Origin: Oribacterium sp. UBA5894
Lineage (GTDB): Bacteria > Bacillota > Clostridia > Lachnospirales > Lachnospiraceae
NCBI GenBank assembly: GCA_002431355.1
Contig: DJEQ01000114.1
Span: 22,401-71,222 of the forward strand
DNA length: 48,822 nucleotides
Direction: 5' to 3'
The first letter of the stretch is position 1, and each line of letters starts with the position of its first letter. The translations under genes were made by a program, and so were the position numbers. The notes beneath the pieces are model-generated. The model was not told the DNA's origin, did not search any database, and saw only the letters and a list, made by a program, of their open reading frames with translations. Of the stretch, positions 39,672 through 46,440 are shown in pieces.

Positions 39672-40757
39672 TCAACCTGCATCCTCACTGGATGCCTCGT
39701 CCGTGCTCGCCTTCTCCGTGATTTCGCTGAGTGGTGTCAGCCCCTCCATACCGGTCCACTGCGTGCTGGACTCTGCTGTTTCTGCGGCTTCCGATGACGA
39801 ATCGAGGGCCGCTGCTTCACCTTCTGAAGCACCGGTCGCCGTTTCTGCTGCCGATGTTTCTTCCTCTGCTGCTGCCGTGGTATCGGAGGACTTCATCAGG
39901 ATATCCTGCCCATCGTTCTCATCAAGGAAGCTGTCGTCCTTCACCTCTTTCAGCACCAGCACCTCCGTCAGATCATCGAAATCCGCCACCGGTACCAGAT
40001 AGCCTGTCTTCATCAGCTTCTTTTCATCATCCTGAATATCGACGGCATAGCCGATCAGGATGCCCGGCATGAATTTCGAAGAAATATTGGAGGTCACGAT
40101 TCGATCACCGTCCTGAATCGTGGCATCCTTCTGCATATCCGTAATGCGCAGGCGTCCAGACTCATACAGGCTGAGATCGCCTGCGACAATACAGTCGCTT
40201 CCAGACTGAAGACTCATCGCAGATACGCGGGACTCATCATCAATAATGGAACGCACCGTCGCATAATTCAGCCCCACATCCGTAACGATACCGACGAGAC
40301 CGCCGTTCGCCATGACGTTCTGATCCACACGAATACCGTCCTGAGAGCCCTTATCGATTCGGAACACCTGAAACCAGTTTTCAGAATCCTTCGCAATGAC
40401 GCGCGCAGCAACCTTCTCATACTGAAGATAATCCTGGTCAAGGTCATAGAGTGCCCGCAGACGGTTCAGCTCCCCCTCATTCTGTGTCAGTCGATTGTTT
40501 TCCTCTGTCAGAAGACCGATTTCGTCATTTAAACGTTTGTTTTCCTCCAGGGCATCCTTCAGCGTCCGATGATTCTCGAGCTCCTCATAAAGTCCATAGC
40601 CTACCCGGTTCACGCCGGACTGAAGGGGTACAAGTACATAACCGATGGTATTACGAATCGGGTTCATGAGACCGTCCTTTACACTCGAAAGGACGATCAT
40701 CATGATGCATAGTACTGAAAGAACAATAAAGATGTATTTACTCTTCCTGTTTTCCAC
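39672..40757 (-). CDS. mreC: Rod shape-determining protein MreC
   Basis: Extracytoplasmic scaffold that activates PBP2-RodA. The 361-aa product (start GTG at 40757) has a membrane helix near the N-terminus (KYIFIVLSVLCIMMIVLSSV), a coiled coil (LKDALEENKRLNDEIGLLTE), and the beta-rich MreC core (VIAKDSENWFQVFRIDKGSQ, NVMANGGLVGIVTDVG). The last 60 residues are low-complexity Ala/Ser/Thr/Glu. The GTG has AGGAA upstream and overlaps radC by 20 bp; an ATG at 40817 would overlap radC by 80 bp. mreB is not between radC and mreC as it is in most Firmicutes. Confidence 0.92.
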   Translation of the reverse strand: MENRKSKYIFIVLSVLCIMMIVLSSVKDGLMNPIRNTIGYVLVPLQSGVNRVGYGLYEELENHRTLKDALEENKRLNDEIGLLTEENNRLTQNEGELNRLRALYDLDQDYLQYEKVAARVIAKDSENWFQVFRIDKGSQDGIRVDQNVMANGGLVGIVTDVGLNYATVRSIIDDESRVSAMSLQSGSDCIVAGDLSLYESGRLRITDMQKDATIQDGDRIVTSNISSKFMPGILIGYAVDIQDDEKKLMKTGYLVPVADFDDLTEVLVLKEVKDDSFLDENDGQDILMKSSDTTAAAEEETSAAETATGASEGEAAALDSSSEAAETAESSTQWTGMEGLTPLSEITEKASTDEASSEDAG

Positions 40758-41448
40758 TGATGTATTCCTGTTCTCTGAAGCTGATATAGCGGTTGTCACC
40801 AATGACGACATGGTCAATCAGACGAATGCCGACAAGCGTTGCGGCCTGATCCAGCTCTTTTGTAAACTGGATGTCCTCCTCCGAAGGTGTCGGATCTCCA
40901 CTTGGATGATTGTGCACCATGATGAAGCAGGCGGCGCGAATGCTAAGCGCTTCGATAAAGATATCACGTGATGAAATTGCCGAACGGCAGCAGGTGCCTG
41001 TAGAAAGAAGCTTGTCCTTTAAGAGCTGCATCTGATAATCCAGATACAGGATGCGGACGACCTCATGATCCAGATAGCGGAGGTCCTCCATATAGTACGC
41101 TGCAACCTGGTCCGGGCGCGAAAACACCGTATGCTTCACACGCTTCGATCGCTGCCAGATGCGATGCGCAATTTCACCGACCACACTGAGCTGAATCGCT
41201 TTGATCTGTCCGATCCCCTCCACCTGCTGGTACTCCTCAGGTGTGAAATGCATCATGCCCACAAGCCCATCGAATTCCGGATTCATGGACAGCACCTTTT
41301 CGGATACCTCAAGCACCGAATGCTTTTTTGTTCCGGTGCGTAGCAGAATGGCGAGAAGCTCTGTATCGGTGAGGCTCTCCGGCCCCAGTGCTCTGCACTT
41401 CTCATACGGCATTTCTTCTGGTTTCAGCTCTTTCCATTTATTACACAT
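40738..41448 (-). CDS. radC: RadC family JAMM/MPN-domain protein
   Basis: The 236-aa product has an N-terminal helix-hairpin-helix region (EEYQQVEGIGQIKAIQLSVV) and a C-terminal JAMM motif: an upstream Glu in IFIEALSIRA, then VHNHPSGDPTPSEED with both His and the Asp. RadC was once called a DNA repair protein, but that role is not supported; the family is a predicted metalloprotease or nuclease-like protein. The ATG follows AAGGAGCGAAT. It heads the mreCD-mrdA-rodA cluster and has its own promoter. Confidence 0.93.
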   Translation of the reverse strand: MCNKWKELKPEEMPYEKCRALGPESLTDTELLAILLRTGTKKHSVLEVSEKVLSMNPEFDGLVGMMHFTPEEYQQVEGIGQIKAIQLSVVGEIAHRIWQRSKRVKHTVFSRPDQVAAYYMEDLRYLDHEVVRILYLDYQMQLLKDKLLSTGTCCRSAISSRDIFIEALSIRAACFIMVHNHPSGDPTPSEEDIQFTKELDQAATLVGIRLIDHVVIGDNRYISFREQEYISGKQEE

Positions 41449-41493
41449 ATTCGCTCCTTGTCCCAGGGAAGAACATGGAGCCCACGATGCTTT

Positions 41494-41522
41494 ATTCTAC
41501 CATAAAGCAGTAAAACCGTAAA
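41494..41522 (-). promoter_or_regulatory. Promoter of radC-mreCD, -35 inside a terminator hairpin
   Basis: On the - strand TTTACG (41517-41522), 17-bp spacer, TAGAAT (41494-41499). The -35 lies in the downstream arm of the hairpin at 41512-41544. Confidence 0.7.
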
Positions 41523-41544
41523 CGTCGAAAGAGTTTACGGTTTT
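41512..41544 (-). terminator. Terminator hairpin between the PLP lyase-like gene and radC
   Basis: AAAACCGTAAAC pairs perfectly with GTTTACGGTTTT over 12 bp (41512-41523 with 41533-41544, 9-nt loop). Its own A/T ends give a short U-run on each strand, so it can act both ways. A second small hairpin (AATGTCAG/CTGACATT, about 41555-41575) lies between it and the lyase-like gene. Confidence 0.75.
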
Positions 41545-41604
41545 GTGATGATTCAATGTCAGAGACCCTGACATTTTTTCTTTTCCTATCGCTTCTCCGC
41601 GCCT

Positions 41605-42885
41605 TTAGAGCTGGATCAGCCCCTTTTCCAGCATCTTCTGCACGGACATCATAATGCCCAGCTTTCCATGGTACCAGGTAAGGCCACCCTGGAAGTAGAC
41701 ATTGTACGGCGCACGAATCGGGCCATCTGCCGAAAGCTCAATGGAGCTTCCCTGCACGAAGGCACCGGCCGCCATGATCACCTTGCTGTCATAGCCCGGC
41801 ATGTCATCCGGATACGGCGTCACGAAGCTGTCAATCGGTGCCGCGGCCTGAATTCCCTGACAGAAGGCCACCATGGCCTCCTCCGAGCCCAGGGTGATGG
41901 CCTGAATAATATCATAGCGTGGGGTATCCGCGCTCGGATGACAGGCAAAGCCCAGCCGCTCATAAACCTTCGCAGCGAAGATCGCGGTCTTCTCTGCATT
42001 GGCCGTAATCACAGGGGACATGAAGAGCCCCTGATAGAACAGCTTGTTATTCTCGAGGGAAGCGCCAACCTCCTTCCCGAGTCCAGGCGTCGTGAGACGA
42101 ACGGCAGCCCGCTCCACACAGTCGTGGGTACCGGCAATGTAGCCACCCAGCGGGGCCAGTCCGCCGCCCGGGTTCTTAATGAGGGAGCCTACAACCATAT
42201 CTGCACCATAAAGGGAAGGCTCCTCTCGACGGGTAAACTCACCATAGCAGTTGTCCACCATGCAGATGACATCCGGCTTGATGGATTTTACGAAGGAAAT
42301 CAGCTCCCCGATCTGCTCTGGAGAGAAGGTATCGCGGCTCGCATAGCCCTTCGAGCGCTGAATCTCAACAAGGTGCGTGCGCTCATTGATGGCGGCACGG
42401 ATGCCGTCATAATCGAAGCCGCCATCCGGCAGCAGATCAACCTGCCGATACGTGATGCCATACTCAGCCAGACTTCCAAGGGATGGACGAATACCGATGA
42501 TTTCTTCAAGTGTGTCATAGGGACCACCCGCCGGGCAGAGAATCTCATCGCCCGGACGCGTATTGCCGGCAAGTGCAATTCCCAGTGCATGTGTTCCCGA
42601 CGTAATCTGGGAACGCACAAGCGCATCCTCTGTGCCGAAAATATACGCATACACCTGCTCCAGGGTATCGCGGCCAATGTCGTCATACCCATAGCCCGTG
42701 GTGCCATAGAGATGTGCCTCGGATACATGGGCATCCTGAAAGGCCTTGACCACCTTCAGCTGATTGTACTCTGCAATGCTGTCGATTTCCGAAAAACGGG
42801 TCTTCAGATCCTGAAGCGCTTCCTCACACAGATCATACACCTTTTCGCTTATGCCCAGTGCTTTAAACATGTCTCGATTATCCAT
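41605..42885 (-). CDS. PLP-dependent aminotransferase-like protein of the methionine gamma-lyase/YnbB family
   Basis: A 426-aa PLP enzyme of the family annotated as methionine gamma-lyase or aluminium resistance protein (B. subtilis YnbB). Visible marks: LYGTTGYGYDDIGRDTLEQV, SGTHALGIALAGNTRPGDEI, VDNCYGEFTRREEP and the cofactor lysine in VVGSLIKNPGGGLAPLGGYI. The true substrate is uncertain. It overlaps the end of miaA by 37 bp, with AAGGA upstream of the ATG at 42885; another ATG lies at 42870. The miaA-ynbB order is common in Firmicutes, usually with hfq between, which is absent here. Confidence 0.88.
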   Translation of the reverse strand: MDNRDMFKALGISEKVYDLCEEALQDLKTRFSEIDSIAEYNQLKVVKAFQDAHVSEAHLYGTTGYGYDDIGRDTLEQVYAYIFGTEDALVRSQITSGTHALGIALAGNTRPGDEILCPAGGPYDTLEEIIGIRPSLGSLAEYGITYRQVDLLPDGGFDYDGIRAAINERTHLVEIQRSKGYASRDTFSPEQIGELISFVKSIKPDVICMVDNCYGEFTRREEPSLYGADMVVGSLIKNPGGGLAPLGGYIAGTHDCVERAAVRLTTPGLGKEVGASLENNKLFYQGLFMSPVITANAEKTAIFAAKVYERLGFACHPSADTPRYDIIQAITLGSEEAMVAFCQGIQAAAPIDSFVTPYPDDMPGYDSKVIMAAGAFVQGSSIELSADGPIRAPYNVYFQGGLTWYHGKLGIMMSVQKMLEKGLIQL

Positions 42886-43913
42886 TGTACGATTTTTTCC
42901 TTCTGATATTCAAAATTCTGAAGCTCTACCCAGTGCACATCGCGTTCACGTCGGAACCAGGTGAGCTGACGTTTCGCATAATTTCGCGAGTTCTGCTGTA
43001 TCTTTGCGACAGCCTGAGCCATTATAGCACGATTTTCCTCACTCGCAAGCGGCAGCGCCCGAAGCTCGTGTTCGGAAACCCGTCGTACGGCAGCTTCCTC
43101 TGGAGAAATGCCGTATGTATAGGCCAGTATGACATTGAGCGCAGCGAGTACCTCCCGATAGCCAATGCCCTTCATCGAGGTCCGCTCCTCCGGCAGATTC
43201 TGTGCCCGAAGCCAGAGGCATTCCTCGAGAAGCCCCTCGGACAGCATCTTCTCCACCCGGGCATTGATGCGCTGGTAGAGCTTCTCACGTTCATCGTTCA
43301 GTACGAAAAACATGCTGTCATAGATGGCCGTTTTCTCCCGTTCTTCTTCATTATGCTGCGAAATCGGAGTACCATGGAGCTCGTAAAAGCAGAGGGCCCG
43401 GACGATGCGGCGCACATTATGTGCATGGATTTTTTCCGTGGACTTCGGATCGACCTCCTGAAGGCGCTGATATAGTCTTTCCGCTCCCCCAGGCATCTCA
43501 GCAATGGCCTGCAGCCTGGCTTCTACCGCCTGCTGCTCTCCCGTATCCTCCTGCATGAAATCAATCCCGTAGAGAAGTGCCTGAATATAGAAGCCGGTGC
43601 CTCCCACGAGAATCGGCACATGACCACGCTCATAGATCCCCTCGATGGCCTCCGTCGCCATCGTCTGAAAGCGCTGCACATCATAATCCGTGTTGACATC
43701 GATCACATCGATGAGATGATGGGGTACGCCCTCCATTTCCTCCTTCGTCACCTTCGCAGAGCCAATGTCTAAGCCGCGGTACACCTGCACGGAATCCGCT
43801 GACACGATTTCCCCATGAAGCGCCTTTGCAAGCGCCACCGAGGTGCTTGTTTTTCCGACCGCCGTCGGCCCCGCCAGAATGATGAGCGGCCTCTTCTCAG
43901 GATTTACGTTCAT
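42849..43913 (-). CDS. miaA: tRNA dimethylallyltransferase MiaA
   Basis: Adds a dimethylallyl group to A37 of tRNAs reading UNN codons. The 354-aa product has the P-loop AGPTAVGKTSTSVALAKALH, SADSVQVYRGLDIGSAKVTK, HHLIDVIDVNTDYDVQRF and GGTGFYIQALLYGIDF. The C-terminal zinc-finger-like part of some homologues is not present. The start is the ATG at 43913 with AAGGGGGAGAA upstream; the longer reading from 43982 extends into the palindrome and is rejected. Confidence 0.95.
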   Translation of the reverse strand: MNVNPEKRPLIILAGPTAVGKTSTSVALAKALHGEIVSADSVQVYRGLDIGSAKVTKEEMEGVPHHLIDVIDVNTDYDVQRFQTMATEAIEGIYERGHVPILVGGTGFYIQALLYGIDFMQEDTGEQQAVEARLQAIAEMPGGAERLYQRLQEVDPKSTEKIHAHNVRRIVRALCFYELHGTPISQHNEEEREKTAIYDSMFFVLNDEREKLYQRINARVEKMLSEGLLEECLWLRAQNLPEERTSMKGIGYREVLAALNVILAYTYGISPEEAAVRRVSEHELRALPLASEENRAIMAQAVAKIQQNSRNYAKRQLTWFRRERDVHWVELQNFEYQKEKIVQWIIETCLKHWA

Positions 43914-43929
43914 AGCTTTTCTCCCCCTT

Positions 43930-44166
43930 CCAGTCCGGTGAGCGGGCAGCCTTCTGAAGCACAGTCCGCCCTGCGGCGGCAAAATCTATGATGAGAACCC
44001 CTAAGCGGCACTAGGCCCTCTGCAATCGTGGAGTTTTCCTGATGAAAACTCCACGTTGACAGAGGGTGCTGAGGAAAATTACACCAAGTGCCGCTAAGGG
44101 ATTCCATCATGATTTTGCACGTCCTCGGCGCATGGCTTCAGAAGGCTGTCCACTCATCCTGACTGG
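43930..44166. repeat. 237-bp intergenic palindrome between mutL and miaA (family B)
   Basis: Nearly the whole gap is one long imperfect inverted repeat. Paired blocks from outside in: CCAGTC/GACTGG ends; AGCCTTCTGAAGC/GCTTCAGAAGGCT (perfect 13 bp); GCAAAATC near 43980 with GATTTTGC near 44115; CCCTAAGCGGCACT with AGTGCCGCTAAGGG; GCCCTCTG with CAGAGGGT; and at the tip GTGGAGTTTTC/GAAAACTCCAC around CTGAT. No ORF, promoter or U-tract is evident. It shares no motif with repeat family A. It may be a non-autonomous element or a structured RNA. Confidence 0.85.
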
Positions 44167-44176
44167 ATTAATTGAA

Positions 44177-46372
44177 CTATACAATTCTTTTGAATTTCTT
44201 TTCGAGCTCTGTCTTCGACATCGAGATGATCGTCGGTCGTCCATGTGGGCAGGCATATGGATTCTCGAGCGTGAGCAGCTCACCGATCAGCGCATCGGCC
44301 TCCATGAGGCTCAGACGGTTGTTGCCCTTCACCGCTGCCTTACAGGACATGGAGGCAATCTTATCATAGATGGCATCTGGCGTCGTCATCCCGGCCTCCT
44401 CGGTCAGCTCATCGAGCATATCGAGAAGAAGCTCCTTCTTTCCAAGCTCCGGGAGATCCATCGGGATGGCGGAAATGCTGAAATCACGGCCCCCAAGGCT
44501 CGAAATCACATACCCGAGCTGCTCGAAGGCCTCCATATGCTCCTCCAGAACACGGGCCTCATCCGCCGTCAGGGTAAGAAGAATCGGCGGGTTCAGATAC
44601 TGGCTTGCAGGCTGCTTTTCCCGAAGACGCTTCATCATACGTTCGAAGTTCACCTTCTCATGCGCCGCATGCTGATCAATGATGTACATCTGATCACCAT
44701 ACTCCACGATCCAGTAGGTTTCAAAAACCTGTCCGATGATGCGGTGCTGAAGTCTCGCCTTTTCACTGAGGAAGCGATCTGAGAACAGGGTCTCCTGCTG
44801 CGGTGTTTCAGGTGCAGGATCTTTCGGATGCGTTTCGTCCTCCCCAGAGGTTTCAATCTGCACCGGCTTTTCCGTATTTGCTACGGCGTTCACACTGGTC
44901 TCCGACAGCACCGGAGTGCGGCCCAGGCCTGCTTCTTTCGCAGAAGGAATGGAAGCCTCGTTCCGTGGCTCTTCGGTCACCATCCTGTGTTCTTCCACGG
45001 AAGGCGCAACGTACGTTTCCGTTTTCTGTTCATCCTCGGTGCGCGGTATGGATTCCATCGCTCTATCAATCGAATCGGCGATGTTTTCCAGGGTGAATCC
45101 ATGCGATGGTACAGACTTCTGTTCCATACGTGCTTCATGGAGCTCCTGTGACTTCCACTCATCGGCACGCGTTCGATAAATGTCCTCCTTCGGTGCCTCC
45201 TCCGAAGGTTTCGGTTGCAGTGCCGATTCTACACGCGTACGCGTTTCTGCAAGACGTTTGGCTTCAAAAGGCTCGACATGCGGAAGCTCCCGGAGCTCTC
45301 GCTTACTGTCACGATTTTCCTGTGCCGTGGCATCCTCACTGAAGTTCACCTTGACGATGAGCTCCGTCGCGCGGAGCGCATTCTGCACAGCATCCAGCAC
45401 GGAATTATAGATCAGCATGCCGTCTGAGAAGCGCACCTCCAGCTTCTGCGGGTGCACATTTACATCAACGATTTCCGGATTCACGTCAATCATCAGCACC
45501 GTAAATGGAAATTTATGCTGCATCAGAAAGGCACGGTATCCGTCCTCGATGGCCTTCATGATCATCGGATTCCTGACGAAGCGCTCATTCACAAAATAAA
45601 GCTCGAAATTTCGATTTGCGCGTGTGATGACGGGCTTTCCGATGAAGCCTCGTACCGTCACGGCCGGGAGACCGGTGAGCGTCGAGCGCTGGTAAGCCCG
45701 ATTCACCGTGAGAAGCTGATCGGTCACATCCCTTCCATAGATGGAATAGATCACGTCCATGAGCGAACCATTTCCAAGGGTTGCCAGCTGCTGACGGCCA
45801 TCCTGAAGATAGCGGAATGCGACCTCCGGGTGCGCCAGGGCTTCCTTCTCCAGAATATCCTGGATCCGTGCTGCTTCCGCCTGTGGACTTTTCAGGAACT
45901 TTCGACGTGCCGGCACGTTTTTAAAGAGATCCCGTACGACGAAGGTCGTGCCCTCCGGCGCGCCGATCTGAGAGAAATCCCTTTCTACGCCACCCTCGAT
46001 CTGATAATGCGTGGCCATCAGGGCCCCCGGTGTCTTCGTGATCAGCTCAACGCGGGCAACACTCGCAATGGAGGCCAGCGCCTCTCCGCGGAAGCCCAGG
46101 GTCTGGATGCTGAGAAGGTCGCGTGCATCCCGGATCTTCGAGGTGGCATGCCGAAGAAAGGCCTGCCGCACATCCTCTTCCGCGATGCCGCTTCCATTAT
46201 CGGTCACGCGGATCATGGAAATGCCACCATCTCGAATTTCTACAGAAATTGCCGTACTTCCGGCATCGATGGCATTCTCGAGAAGCTCCTTAACGACGCT
46301 GAGCGGCCGTTCAATAACCTCGCCCGCAGCAATCTGATTGATGGTTTCATCACTTAGAACATTGATCTTCAT
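44177..46372 (-). CDS. mutL: DNA mismatch repair protein MutL (endonuclease type)
   Basis: Couples mismatch recognition by MutS to strand nicking. The 731-aa product has a GHKL ATPase domain: KELLENAIDAGST (catalytic Glu32, Mg ligand Asn33), DNGSGI and TLGFRGEALASIASVARVEL. A long variable linker covers about 335-530. The C-terminal dimerisation domain has the endonuclease motif DQHAAHEKVNFE and the metal motif ACPHGRPT, so this is the nicking form used by bacteria without MutH. The start is the ATG at 46372 behind AGGAAAAG. mutS lies 68 bp upstream. Confidence 0.96.
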   Translation of the reverse strand: MKINVLSDETINQIAAGEVIERPLSVVKELLENAIDAGSTAISVEIRDGGISMIRVTDNGSGIAEEDVRQAFLRHATSKIRDARDLLSIQTLGFRGEALASIASVARVELITKTPGALMATHYQIEGGVERDFSQIGAPEGTTFVVRDLFKNVPARRKFLKSPQAEAARIQDILEKEALAHPEVAFRYLQDGRQQLATLGNGSLMDVIYSIYGRDVTDQLLTVNRAYQRSTLTGLPAVTVRGFIGKPVITRANRNFELYFVNERFVRNPMIMKAIEDGYRAFLMQHKFPFTVLMIDVNPEIVDVNVHPQKLEVRFSDGMLIYNSVLDAVQNALRATELIVKVNFSEDATAQENRDSKRELRELPHVEPFEAKRLAETRTRVESALQPKPSEEAPKEDIYRTRADEWKSQELHEARMEQKSVPSHGFTLENIADSIDRAMESIPRTEDEQKTETYVAPSVEEHRMVTEEPRNEASIPSAKEAGLGRTPVLSETSVNAVANTEKPVQIETSGEDETHPKDPAPETPQQETLFSDRFLSEKARLQHRIIGQVFETYWIVEYGDQMYIIDQHAAHEKVNFERMMKRLREKQPASQYLNPPILLTLTADEARVLEEHMEAFEQLGYVISSLGGRDFSISAIPMDLPELGKKELLLDMLDELTEEAGMTTPDAIYDKIASMSCKAAVKGNNRLSLMEADALIGELLTLENPYACPHGRPTIISMSKTELEKKFKRIV

Positions 46373-46440
46373 CTTTTCCTGTCCTTTTGCATCCGTTGAT
46401 TTCCTGCCTGCTCCACGCCTGTCTCCTCTGCCCACGTCCT

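Noticed and set aside
41668..42906. 412-aa open frame on the + strand opposite the PLP enzyme gene
   Set aside because: Antisense shadow; the - strand product has all PLP motifs.
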